Shown here: positions 51,691 through 62,925 of the stretch, piece by piece
Position numbering within the stretch: the first letter of the stretch is position 1
Layout: the number at the start of each line of letters is the position of its first letter
Source of the DNA: Cepaea nemoralis
Lineage: Eukaryota; Mollusca; Gastropoda; Stylommatophora; Helicidae
DNA length: 64,000 bases
Assembly (NCBI GenBank): GCA_014155875.1
Contig: JACEFZ010021421.1
Span: forward strand, 462,001 to 526,000
Direction of reading: 5' to 3'
The notes under the pieces: model-generated
Told to the model about the DNA's origin: nothing
The model's database searches: none
Seen by the model: only the letters and a program-made list of their open reading frames with translations
Made by a program: the position numbers and the translations under genes

Positions 51691-51849
51691 GCTAATATCT
51701 CAAGACAAAGAAATCAATATGTGAGTTAAGGATCCCTTTACACATCCTGGGGCATAGTTGGTATATGGTGAGTGTCCTGTATTTGTAGACACCAATCGAC
51801 ACTTAACTTGAGATGAATTAATGTTTAGCGGATTATAAAAAAAGAATTA

Positions 51850-52545
51850 TAAAGGAGTTTGTCCAAGAACTGGGGAACAAAATGCCCCAAGAAGCATTCA
51901 ATAAAATGATTGATTTAGGAACCTACATCACAGCATTCGGTTCCTCAATCAATCAATCAATCAATCATTTTATTCAATAGAATAGAAACACACCAAGTAT
52001 TGAAGCACCAGTATCTGACCATTTATTTTATTTTTTTCCATATTTTATTTCAAATAGACAAGAAACAAAAGAGACAAATTGCACCCTTCAAAGCTTAGCA
52101 TTGTAGTTAAGTTTTTAATCAACACAAAACCACAAAGGATGATACACAAGTAAGTGTGAGAAGCTCTGTCAAGCAATGACATCAGTCGAGCAATGACACT
52201 TTCAAAACAAATTCATTTTAAAAATGTCCAAATTATACAGGAGTTGGTCCAAGAACTGGGAGACAAAATGCCCCAAGAAGCACTGTATAGAAACACACCA
52301 AGTATTGAATCACCAATAGGTGATCATTTATTTGATTTTTTTTCCATATTTTATTTCAAATAGAAAAGAGACAAATTGCATCATTCAAAACCTAGCAATG
52401 TAGTTATGTTTTTAATCAACACAAAACCACAAAGGATAATACACAAGTAAGTATGAGAAACTCTGTCAAGCAATGACAACAGTCAAGCAATGACAATTTC
52501 AAAACAATTTCATGTAAACAATGTCCAAAAATAGTCCTAAGAAAC
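51850..52545. repeat. About 370-bp direct duplication downstream of the minus-strand gene
   Basis: Copies at about 51850-52205 and 52238-52545 share gtccaagaactggg, aaaatgccccaagaagca, acacaccaagtattga, tccatattttatttcaaata and tttttaatcaacacaaaacc. They lie just 3' of the stop at 52641 on the minus strand and may be part of its 3' UTR. A minus-strand AATAAA lies at about 52330. Confidence 0.85.
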
Positions 52546-52640
52546 AACATTTCGTAAGTCAATCTGCAAGACAAAATCGAATGTTCGCAGATTATTAAAT
52601 ACAGGAAAAACAAAAAAAAATGTTTACAGTAAAAGGTTTA

Positions 52641-53102
52641 CTAACTATTTAAGTGCTGGAAAAAACCAGAACTGCTACCCAACAACGTTCTCTTTCGTCG
52701 CTTCCTCTTTTCTTGGCTTGTGTCAGCTTCATTATCATCTGCGTCATCCCCAGATCGACGTTTCAGAAAACCAGGCGACCTTTTCCCATCTTCTGTTTCT
52801 TCGTTGTTATGGCTGTCGTCGGATGATGACTTCTTGGTAGTTTTCTGAGTCCCCCGCCCCCGTAATGTCTTAATTTTGGTGTCTTTATTTGCCTTGCCTT
52901 GCTCAAGGTTCTCTTGTGAGCTGTTGCCATCGCTGGTGGAGGAGCTGGACTTTTTATCCTTTGACCTGGTCTTTTTCTGTGCCGCTTGAGGCGACCTGGT
53001 CTTTTTCTGTGCCGCTTGAGGCCGTTTGATAGCAGCAGCTGCCTTCGGCGGAGGCTCATCTACAACGTAGGTGCTGTCTAGGGTTGAGCTTGTGGAGTTG
53101 AG
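52641..53102 (-). CDS. Last coding exon of an unnamed minus-strand gene
   Basis: The exon begins after a ccctgtttcag acceptor and runs 154 codons to TAG at 52641-52643. It encodes LNSTSSTLDSTYVVDEPPPK, two tandem PQAAQKKTRS units, and a long Ser/Lys/Asp-rich tail with EKRKRRKR, a strong nuclear localisation signal candidate. The tail ends in SSSGFFQHLNS. It joins in frame (phase 0) to the exon at 59801-59893. I do not recognise the protein. A disordered, basic nuclear or chromosomal tail is all that can be said. Upstream exons lie beyond the window. Confidence 0.75.
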   Translation of the reverse strand, partial: LNSTSSTLDSTYVVDEPPPKAAAAIKRPQAAQKKTRSPQAAQKKTRSKDKKSSSSTSDGNSSQENLEQGKANKDTKIKTLRGRGTQKTTKKSSSDDSHNNEETEDGKRSPGFLKRRSGDDADDNEADTSQEKRKRRKRTLLGSSSGFFQHLNS

Positions 53103-53215
53103 CTGAAACAGGGCATCAGTTACAACATTAGTTATCTCGGAAAGGGTTCATTATTTCTGCCTCTTAACGGTTTAGTCAGAATTGGACAACGATAGCAAGA
53201 AATGTCTTCTCTTGG

Positions 53216-53330
53216 AATCAATCTCCGTGGCGAAATAGCTTCACCACCTGCCTCACACTCTGAAGGTTATAGGTTCTATTCCGGGCTACCTTGTTCCGTT
53301 CACAAGTCCAATGTTCTCAGAGACTGCTGG
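53216..53330 (+). mobile_element. tRNA-like SINE head
   Basis: The pieces ctccgtggcgaaatagc and ggttctattccgggctac resemble box A and box B. A related head lies at 60688 (ctccgtggcgaagtggt). Confidence 0.5.
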
Positions 53331-53798
53331 TGGTGATTTCTGGAGCTACGGAGTTCATGCTTTGTGCGACGCTTTCGGCAGCCCACCTTGCAGAAAGAGA
53401 CCAAGCCATACGGGATCAAACCCAGTGCAATGAAGTTGATCCTCTCACCATGTAAATCCTGCTAAATTTGTGGGATCAATCCAAATCTGCGATCTTGTTT
53501 CCTGCACGAATGGCACTGTCTTCTACAGATCCTTTAGACTGCGGAAGAATTTGGTATCTAGGATTGTATCATCAGGCCAAAGAATGGACCTCCCTGAGCT
53601 GTGTGTGGCACAATGTTGCGGTATATTCTGGGCAGCTCGAGGTACTATCTTACATGTGCAGGTGGCCGTGGAACTTATCTTTAACTGTGTGTATCTGTGA
53701 CTGGAGAGAATGGTGCTGCAGGGAGTAACCAGAGGATCTGGCCCATTCATGGCTCCAAGGAAAGGCCAGACTAATTCATATCATAAGACTGCTACTGG
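53331..53798. other. Intron sequence, no gene recognised
   Basis: An open stretch on the plus strand near 53468-53728 has no recognisable family. Confidence 0.3.
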
Positions 53799-53800
53799 TA

Positions 53801-54585
53801 CGAGACACGTTTAAGTAAGTCCTGGTATAAAACATTTTAAAAACCATTATATATAAAAATGATTTATTGCAGCCAAAAGTGAACCACACATTTACATTAT
53901 TTCTCAACATAGTCACCATTGACTTCAACACATTTTTGGTATCGTTGCACCAGGTTCTTAATCCCAATGTCGTAGAAGGCCAGTGTCTTGAACCATTCAT
54001 TAACGCCTGTCTGCAGTTTATCATCAGTTTCAAACCGCTGGAAGGCCAGCAATTTCTTTAGGTGCATGAAAAGGTGTTAATCACTTGGCGCCAGATCGGG
54101 GGTGGTCAATAATTTCCTAGTGAAATGTTTGCAACGATTGTTCTACATGCGACGTGAGGTCGAGCATTATCGCGCAAAAGCACAATTCCAAGGACAGCAA
54201 CCCACATCTTTTGTTTTGGGTGGCATGTCTAAGTTTTATCAGAGTGTCCCAATGAGATTAGGCATTAACTGTCTTTCCATGTTCAAGAAAATTAATAAAC
54301 AAGACACCCTTTTTGTCCCAGAAAACAGTGGCCATTTTCTGCAGCACTGTCGTTTTTTGCTAGCAACAAACGGATCACAGCACGAACCTCGCAGCTGGCA
54401 GGGGTATTTATGTGTGCACTCATTATAAATCACTCATAAGCAGCATCAAACAAGATTTCAACAGTGAAAACATAGCACACAGCTAGCTAATGAACAACAT
54501 AAACATACTGCATATGCACATTTCCGTTTTCCATCGGTGTTTGTCAGTATGGTCAAAACGGGACTTACTTAAAAAACACACCTCA
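53801..54585 (-). mobile_element. Mariner transposon relic with transposase C terminus
   Basis: TA dinucleotides flank the element (53799-53800 and 54586-54587). The ends share tttaagtaagtcc in inverted orientation. The minus-strand translation ending at TAA 53897-53899 contains MHLKKLLAFQRFETDD and YQKCVEVNGDYVEK, the C terminus of a mariner transposase. At 785 bp it is internally deleted and the remaining frames are broken. Confidence 0.85.
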
Positions 54586-54875
54586 TACCTAGATGAGAAA
54601 GAGTAGAGGAGGGAGGTAGAGAAAAGGAGATGGAGGGATAAAAAGGAGGTAAACAAAGTGGGAAGGGGTGTAAAAATAAAGAGAGATCAATAATTAGTGC
54701 TGAGCGCTGAACCCACATCAGTGAGAAAGCCATGTATGTTTACACCTTCTGCAGCAGACATGCATCCTACCACAAGCTACCACACAACATTCAATAAAGA
54801 GTAATACTCACCGAAATCAACGTGGAATGAAAAATAACAAAAATAGAGGGTCTGGACGACACTAAAGGCATAGAG

Positions 54876-55239
54876 CAGTGGTTCTCAACCAATGGGGAAT
54901 TTTAGGGTTTCCAGGGGGAAATTAAGGTTATTTCAAGATAGCGTTAATACAAGAACAGATTACTTGATATTGTTTTTCCCTCCGTACTTTACGGTTCTGT
55001 ACTTCTCGCCCTTCTGAAATTCGTTTTATAACATAAGTAGACCCGCAAGTCCCGTTTTATGAAGACATCTAGACTTGTTCTAGTATGTGTTATTAAATTT
55101 AGCTTCCATTTTTACGTATACTGTGTGTGTGTGGGGAGGGGGGGGGGGGAATTTATAAGGAGGAAATATGAAAGGGGGGAATGACATTCTGGACATATGG
55201 TGAAGGGGTGCATGGGGCAAAAAAAGTTGAGAACCACTG
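54876..55239. mobile_element. hAT-type MITE with 8-bp target duplication
   Basis: The ends are cagtggttctcaacc and gttgagaaccactg, flanked by gcatagag (54868-54875) and acatagag (55240-55247). The interior is the inverse of 23357-23751. It contains a (GT)n then poly-G tract near 55125-55150. Confidence 0.9.
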
Positions 55240-55247
55240 ACATAGAG

Positions 55248-55787
55248 GAAACCCAGGCAGACTTGTCATCACACAGCTACTGAAAGAATAAGATTAGGAA
55301 CCCTTCGATGGCTTGCAAGGAAGGGGAAGGTCATGTGCTTGGAATGCCCCAAGTGCAGTGATGTCCATTCTTAAGTTCAATACCGTACGGTACTGTCACC
55401 TTGTCTTCTTGACAGACAATAGTTACTGTGCTGCAGAAAAAGGCATAATAGCCTATCCATAGCACAAAGCCTGGGCAAAATTGTGAAGTACGTGCATTGT
55501 CCAGTGTGCATGATCCCTCTCTCAGCCTGCCCAGAGGAAAGGTAACACCAATACATCTGGAACAAGACAAGCTGCAGAAATGCCGGATCAGCAAAGCAAG
55601 GCTGTAACTGTCCACCTGTTTAAGCTTCGATCCTAGACCAGATGCCAACCAAGGCTTAGGGCCTGGTCTGCCCTGCCATGACATTTAGTCTTTAGGCTGC
55701 AATTTCTCACACCAGGATAATGCTTGTATCCTGCCAAGTGCATTCGTCCATCCGAAGCCAATGGCACAATGTGGGGTGTCGGGCTTG
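55248..55787. other. Intron sequence, no gene recognised
   Basis: A minus-strand open frame (55331-55684) has no recognised homology and no splice context. Confidence 0.3.
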
Positions 55788-56183
55788 GTGAGCACCGCCC
55801 AACATTCGGTGGTGGCAGAAAGAAGGTAGTACCGTCTACTGTCATACGGTAGCTCTGTCATATCTGACTAAGACCTAACATTTGGTGGTAGCAGAAAGGT
55901 AGTACTGTCTATTGTCATATGGTAGCTCTGTCATATCTGACTAAGACCCAACATTCTGCGGTAAAAGAAAGCAGGTAGTACCGTCTACTGTTATATGGTA
56001 GCTCAGTCATACCTATTACCCAACATTCGACTCTAACAGAAAGCAGGTACTACCGTCTACTGTTATATGGTAGCTCTGTCATATCTGACTAAGACCCAAC
56101 ATTCTGCGGTAAAAGAAAGCAGGTAGTACCGTTTACTGTTATATGGTAGCTCAGTCATACCTATGACCCAACATTCGACTCTA
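55788..56183 (+). repeat. 70-76-bp tandem array, left part
   Basis: Units carry caggtagtaccgtctactgt, tatatggtagctc and gacccaacattc. About five units are present before the array is interrupted at 56184. The array resumes at 59621. Confidence 0.9.
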
Positions 56184-56260
56184 TTTTTTTTTTTTTTATT
56201 CTCATCTTATCATTTTGTATGCCATTTGATTTTATCATGTATAATATAACATTACTGTGA

Positions 56261-56297
<37 letters not shown>

Positions 56298-57038
56298 AAG
56301 AGAGAGAGAGAGTTGAATTGCATCACTAATTTTTACGCTTTTTTTTTTGTTTGGGTGGGTGAATGGGTGTGTAGGAGATTGTGTGGGTTGGGGGATGAGT
56401 GTGTAATGGGTGTGGGGGATGAGTGTGGGGGTGTCTGTGAATGGGATATGTCTGCGTGGGTGGGAGTGTGTGAGTGTGGATGGGGTAAATGTGAGTGGGT
56501 GGAAAATGTATGTGTGGGTGGCGAGAATGTTTGTAGGTGGAGGATGTGTGAGTTGGTGGGGAGATGGGTGGGCGGGGATGTGTATGGGGAAGGTGTGTGG
56601 GGGGGGGATGTGTTTAGGGGTGGAGATTTGTGTGGGAGGGGAGATGTGTGAGAGGTGGGGAGGTGTGGGATGTGCAGGTGATTGAAGGGTGAGAAAGAGA
56701 GAGAGTGGGTGAAGGTGTGTGTGTCTGTGTACTTGTCTGTGCTTGTAAGAGAGTGAGTTAGTGTGGTTTAGAGAGTAAATGAGGGAGTGAGAGGGTGAGA
56801 TTATGTGAGGCAGCGTGTAAGTGTGTGGGTGGATGGGTTAGTGTGTACGTGTCCATATGTGTGTATGCGTGTGTTTATGTGTGTGTGTATGTGTGCACAT
56901 CTGAATGTGGGTGTGTATGTGTAAGTGTGTGTAAATGTGTGTTTGTATGTGTGCTTGTGTGTGTAAGTATGTTTATATGTGTGCGTAAATGTATGAGTGT
57001 GTTTATATGTATGTGCGGGTGTATATTTGTGTATGTGC

Positions 57039-57082
<44 letters not shown>

Positions 57083-57357
57083 TCGTGTATGTGAGTGCAT
57101 GATTGTGTGTATGTGTTCATGCATGCAGTGTATGCGTGGGAGTGTGTATTTGTGTGTGTGTGTAAGTATGTGTATATGGGTGTGTGTGTGTGTGCGTGGG
57201 GATATGTGTGTATTTGCGTGTGTATATTGTGTGTATGCTCGTGTGTGTATGTGTATATGCTTTCTTGCGCACGCGAGGGAGTGTGTATTTGATAGCGATG
57301 TGATATTGAGTAAATGAAAGATGGAGAGAGTGACTTAATGGGTGAAATAGTGATTGC

Positions 57358-57411
<54 letters not shown>

Positions 57412-57516
57412 TGAGCGAACGAGAGAAGGCAGTGGTAGAATGGTATTGTTAATGTGTGTATGTATGCGGCCATTGTTTGTGAGTGTCTATAGGTGTGTTA
57501 GTGAGAAGAGAGCGAG

Positions 57517-57547
<31 letters not shown>

Positions 57548-57698
57548 TTTAAGTGCACGCATATCATGTAACATGCTATTCCATATATGTTGTGTATTCT
57601 CATGTTTATATTACCATTTTGAATGCCAACTGATGTTATAATTTATAACATGAACACATGTACATCACTGTAGAGTGGGTGAGAGAATTAGAGAGTAT

Positions 57699-57771
<73 letters not shown>

Positions 57772-59620
57772 GAATTGCATCACTAATTTTTAAGTTACAA
57801 AATGTATATGTACAATTTTTCTCCATTTTCTTTACAATTTTGCGACAATGCTCACGACAATCGTCACTGTATGTGTGTGTAAAGTGTGGGAGTTTGATCA
57901 TAATAGTAGGTTGGGGGATGGGGGGATGTGTGTGTGTGGGTGGGCGGGGTGGGATTGTGTGGGTGGGTGGGGGATTTGTGTGTGTGGGTACATGCGGGAT
58001 GTATGGGTTGGCTGGGAGATGTGTGTTTGGCTAGGTGGTTGTGGGTGAGTGGGTGGAGGAGGATATGTTGGTGGATGATTGATGATGGGTTATGGGATGG
58101 GTGGGGGTATATGTATGGGTGGGGAGATGTGGGTGTGGGGATATGTGGTGGGTGGGAGATGTGTGCAGGTGGGGGTGGTAGGGGGTGTGGGTGAGGGATG
58201 GGTGTGGGATGTTTGGGTGGATGGGTGGGGAGTGTGTGTGGGTGAGATATGTGTGGGGGATGTATGTGTGCATGATGGGTGTGGGTGATGGATTTGGAGA
58301 TTGTGTGGGTGGGGGATATGTCTGGCTGGGTGGGGGGGGGGGGGGTGTGGCTTGATGGAGGATGTATGTGTGTAGTGAGGGTGATTGTAGTTGGGGGATG
58401 TGTGGATGGGTAGGAGATGTGTGGGGAGATGTGGGTGAGGGATGTGTGTGGGTGTGGTGTTGTGTGGGAGAGGAGCTGGTTGTGGATAAATGATGTGTGT
58501 GTGGGTGGGTGAAGGATGTGTGTGAGGGTGGGGATGTGTGCTTAGATGGGTGGTTGGGGTGTGTGAGTGTGGGTGGGTAGATAGGAGATGTATGTGTTGA
58601 TGAGTGGGTAAGAGATGTGTGGGTGTTAGTGGTTGAGGGATAAGTACGTGTGTCTGGGGATGAGTGTATGAGTTGGGGATGTGTGTGTGGGTTGTGTGTG
58701 TGTGGATGGGAGGTGTGTGTTTGTGAATGGGGGATGTGTTGGTGGGTGGGGATGTGTGGGAGGGATGTGTGTATGGGTGGGGAGATTGTGTGTGGGTGGG
58801 GATGTGTGTGTATATGGGTAGGGGTGTGTGGTTAAGGGATGGGTGGATGGGGGATGTGTGGTTGGGTAGAGGATGTGTGGGTGGGTGATTGTATATGAGT
58901 AAGGGTGTGTGGTTAAGGGATGTTTGGTTGGGGGATGGGTGGGTAGAGGATGTGTGGGTGGGTAGAGGATATGTGGGTGGGTGAGTGTGTGCAGGTTAGG
59001 AGATGGTAGGGGATGTTTGTAGGTGTGGGCTCGGGATCTGTGAGTGGGCTGGGGGAGATGGGAGATTATGTGAGTGGGTGCGGAATTAGTGTGTGGGTAG
59101 GTGCGGAATATGTGAGTTGACGGGGAGATGTGTGTGTGGCTGAGGAATGTGTGTTTGGCTGGGTGGGTGGAGGAGGATATGTGGGTGAGGATTGTTGGTG
59201 GGTAATGGGATGGGTAGAGGATATGTGAGTGGGTGGGGAGATGTGTGTAGGTGGGGGATGTGTGGGTTATTGAATGTATGTGTGCTTGGGGTGTGGGTGG
59301 ATGGGATGTGTGGTGGGTGAGAGGTGTGTGTGGGTGGGGAGATGTGTAGGTGTAGGGATGTGGTGGATGAATGTATGTGTGTGTGGGTTATGTGTGTGGT
59401 TGGGTGGGGGAGTTGGAGTGAATGGGGGATATGTGGGTGGGTGGTGGATGTGTCTCATAACATAGTAATATGCATTGTTTATGTTTACAAAATTCATGTG
59501 ACAATGTTTTTTTCCTATGCACTGTTGATGAAAGAAAGCTGAGTGAGTGGAAGGGCCGAATGTAAGACGGGCCTGCGTGCCCAATTTGTTACCCTTTGAA
59601 AATAAAGTCTGTTCGTTCGT
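56184..59620 (-). mobile_element. 3.4-kb microsatellite-rich insertion in the tandem array
   Basis: The insertion separates gactcta from tctaacagaaag, a junction seen uninterrupted at 56032-56045, and leaves a tcta duplication (56180-56183 and 59621-59624). It starts with about 14 T. If this is a reversed poly(A) tail, the element lies on the minus strand. Inside are (GA)n blocks, each followed by gttgaattgcatcactaatt, an (AT)n block near 57047-57072, and about 3 kb of G/T-rich gtgtgggtgggggatgtg-type repeats. The other end reads aataaagtctgttcgttcgt. No gene is supported. Open frames here are low-complexity. Confidence 0.8.
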
Positions 59621-59755
59621 TCTAACAGAAAGCAGGTAGTACTGTCTACTGTTATATGGTAGCTCAGTCATATCTGACTAAGACCCAACATTCTGCGGTA
59701 AAAGAAAGCAGGAAGTACCGTCTACTGTTATATGGTAGCTCAGTCATATCTATTA
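59621..59755 (+). repeat. 70-76-bp tandem array, right part
   Basis: Two further units of the array at 55788-56183 continue here after the insertion, ending 46 bases before the donor of the minus-strand exon. Confidence 0.9.
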
Positions 59756-59800
59756 TTCAGTAACCAACAACAAGTGGAAAGACCTGTGCGGGTAACTTAC

Positions 59801-59893
59801 TTTTGGCTTGGGATTCAAAAAGGGAGACGTACATGAGTCCAGGTCTGGCATGAGACGGAATGTTTTGCTCTGGTACATCACAGTAGTCATTTG
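59801..59893 (-). CDS. Penultimate coding exon of the same minus-strand gene
   Basis: The exon has the acceptor ttgccctccacag, donor ccaaaa|gtaagtt and 31 codons (QMTTVMYQSKTFRLMPDLDS then CTSPFLNPKPK). A second cag lies 18 bases upstream and would add six codons in frame. The donor phase (0) matches the next exon across a 6.7-kb intron. No family was recognised. Confidence 0.7.
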
Positions 59894-60256
59894 CTGTGGA
59901 GGGCAAAGTTGCTGTGGTCAAATGCAATGAATGTTGATCACAAACAGTAAGCGACTCATTTCAGTGATGTCTTGACTGCTCACTCCAAAACTGCCAAACC
60001 TTGCATTTACAAGACCAAATCTTTTAATGTGATACCCAATTCAACGCTAAATCTCATCTTTAATACGTCGAATAAGATTGTACAGTGATTTGATTAAGAC
60101 TTACAGCTAGAATAGACAGCAATGCGGTGATTAACATACCATATGTTCTATGAAACAGAAGGTTATGTGGTTTGGTTATTATGATAAAATGATACTAATG
60201 GTTGTATATAGTTATTGGTTGGTTATTTGTTATCAGAAGCAATGATTATGTACTAG

Positions 60257-60550
60257 GTGTGCGCCCGTAAAGACTCAGCAGACTCGCTCAGCAGATATCA
60301 ATGTGTATGGATGCTAACTATCCCACATCCCCCTCTAATTAGATACACATCTACCACTAGGATGAGAGACTGTGGAATAAGAATTGGCAAGGCCAGACAC
60401 GAGAGGCACATCAGGAGAATAAGGGGCCTCGTCAACCAACACAGAACTGGCACTATTAGCCGCCGGACGCTGATGCATATATTAGGGGGAAAATCAGAGC
60501 ACCCAAGGACATGTCCAGAGTTCCAGGACAATACCCCAACAGAAAACTAA
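60257..60550 (+). pseudogene. LINE 3'-end fragment
   Basis: The translation RMRDCGIRIGKARHERHIRR then LVNQHRTGTISRRTLMHIL and a Cys-Pro-Glu ending match the last part of the element at 63785-63968. Coding homology starts near 60355. Confidence 0.75.
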
Positions 60551-60687
60551 CACACACATCTACCATATCCAAGCAAACAATATACAACACTACTTCCTAT
60601 GTGTATTTTATGTTCCTGAAGTTGTATATAAAGCAGCAGCAGTGGGCGCGGTCACAAGCATGCATGCCTGTTGGCCCACTGGCCATC

Positions 60688-60880
60688 TCCGTGGCGAAGT
60701 GGTTGCTCTGCGCTCTAAAGGCTGTGTGTTTGACTTCCAGGCTACGACATTTGGTTCACATTTGGCTCTCTCTCTCTCTCTCAATAAGTTCCCAGAATTA
60801 GCCCAGATGATATCAGGGCCTATCAGGGAAGCAGAGAATGGTAACACTATCACCTATCATACATGTTATAAGAGGTGACT
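60688..60880 (+). mobile_element. tRNA-derived SINE
   Basis: The head ctccgtggcgaagtggttgc resembles box A. Box B-like gtgtttgacttccag follows, and the body has a (TC)n tract near 60770-60783. Confidence 0.5.
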
Positions 60881-61009
60881 AGGGAGGGTTGCAATAAGAC
60901 TGGATATAAAATCCTTCAGACAACTGTAGATGCAACGTCCAATCAATCATGAAGGAAGAAGCCTACAAATAGCTGGGCTGGAGTTGGTTGTGGCCCTATG
61001 AAAGGCAGC

Positions 61010-61240
61010 AGAAGAAGATCCAAGAATTATTTAAACAACATAGACAAACTAAACAAGAAGATCCAAGAATTATTTAAATTAAGTACACAAACTATGCAAA
61101 AAGAAGATCCAGGAATTATTTAAACATACACAAACTAAGCAAGAAGAAGATCCAAGAATTATTTAAATTAAGTACACAAACTAAGCAAGAAGATCCAGGA
61201 ATTATTTAAACAACACACACAAATTAAGCAAGAAGAAGAT
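61010..61240 (+). repeat. About 48-bp tandem repeat
   Basis: Five units carry agaagatccaagaattattt followed by acacaaactaagca-type sequence. Confidence 0.8.
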
Positions 61241-61645
61241 CTATAGTGTTTTTTTTTTTTGTTGCCTCAATATAAAATTGAATATCTCAGTAACCAACTG
61301 ATGGAAAATAATTAGATTTAGTATATAACCTTATCATTATGTCCACCCAACAAAAAAACTTTTGTTCTGGAGATTGTACAGCAGATTTCAATTTTTGCTT
61401 ATATGCGGTATATATTTTACGGCCCCGCCAAGAATGCCTTAATTTTTAGAGTATTACAGCTCAGCAAGACCCATTCGCGGTATTTTTTAAATTGTCTGGC
61501 GGTCTTTCGTTTTTGCACAGACTGAGTGTTATAGTTCAGAGGCGTCGTCAAATTGTGGGTTCTTTCATGAAACGTGATTATATAAATAAATCTTACCATT
61601 AATGTAATCTTAATAGCTAATATTTGAATGTGTTAATACTGTTCA

Positions 61646-62909
61646 ATGGGATTAAAAGTGAAATTGTGTACACTTCAAAACATCGCTATGAAGTTGTACA
61701 CATATTTTTGTCAAGAAGCTGATCGCAGGAAACTGTTTCATACTGTTACAAATCCCGAAAAAAGAACAGTGCATGCATTAGGTTTGAGTAAACGATCGTT
61801 TCGTCGATGGGTGCAAGAATCTGGAATGAAACCAACAAGCGATAAGCAAATGGTAGGTAGAAAGGCAATTGTAGACAGCTTTGACAAGGATGTCATCAGA
61901 CGAGTTATTATAAAAATGATGGATGCCAAAGAAACAGTGAGTGTAAGAAAACTGAGGGTTTTGTTGAGAAAGGACAATAACATAGAGCTATCCAAAACAA
62001 CTTTGTGGAAAATTATAAGGACATTAGGCTTCACTTTTAGAAAGTACAAGGGAGGTAGAAATATCCTTTGCGAGCAACCGCATTTAGGAGCCATGAGAAG
62101 CAGATACTTACGTGAAATAAGGGAAATGCGCAAAGAAAATTATGACATAGTGTATTTGGATGAAACGTGGATCAATAAGCACCACACAAGTGAAAAGGAA
62201 TGGCAATCAGTGGATGGAAAGATAAAGTGTTATATGCCCAGTAGTAAAGGACAGCGTTTGGTCATAGCCCATGGTGGTAGTACTCAATAATGGCTTACTA
62301 CAGAATGCTGGGCTCGTGTTCGTATCAAAGCATACAGACAATAGGGATTATCATAATGAGATGAATGGTAATGTATTTAGAGATTGGCTCGAGAATACAG
62401 TACTTCCATCCCTTGAAAGACCGTCTTGTCTAATCACGGACAATGCATCATATCACAATGTTGTTGCCCAAGAAGACAAAATACCTATGGCATCGAGCAC
62501 AAAGGAAGCAATAAAGATATGGCTCCGAAGGGAAAATATACCATTTCCAGAAACATATTTCAAGCTACAGTTGTTGTCCCTTGTAAAACAGACGCAAAAA
62601 AGCAAGAAATTTCAAATTGACAAGTTGATAGAAGAGCATGGCCATAGGTGCTTGAGACTTCCGCCGTATCGTTCCCATTTTAACCCTATAGAACTTGTGT
62701 GGGCTAAAATTAAAGGACAAGTGGCAGCTGCCAATACTACATTCAAATTGTCTGACGTCAAGATACTAACCCAGTCCGCGCTATTAAATATTGATAAAAG
62801 TTACTGGAAAAAATGTGAGGACCATGTGTTGAAAGAGGAAGAGGACTATTGGAGAAAGGATGGATTGAATTTTATGCAACCGAGAGCAATCATCAACCTA
62901 CTGGAATAG
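61646..62909 (+). pseudogene. Tc1/mariner-superfamily transposase, one frameshift
   Basis: Two overlapping frames (61646-62290 and 62271-62909) together make one transposase of about 420 residues. The first holds a helix-turn-helix-like segment (ALGLSKRSFRRWVQESG) and the first catalytic Asp (VYLDETWINK). The second holds the second Asp (LITDNASYHN) and the Glu (SHFNPIELVWAKIK). The frame changes by one step around 62277-62290, so the copy is inactive. The Asp-to-Glu spacing is about 83 residues, far longer than the 34-41 usual in the superfamily. This resembles the described DD82E-type lineage. I saw no terminal inverted repeats; the coding end is followed almost at once by LINE sequence. 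Confidence 0.85.
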
Positions 62910-62925
62910 TCCGACACAGATTAAG

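Noticed and set aside
55331..55684. 117-codon minus-strand gene
   Set aside because: There is no recognised homology and no support beyond an open frame within an intron.
56262..59671. Many Cys/Val/Gly- or Thr/His-rich ORFs
   Set aside because: They are translations of GT/CA-type repeats and (GA)n tracts.
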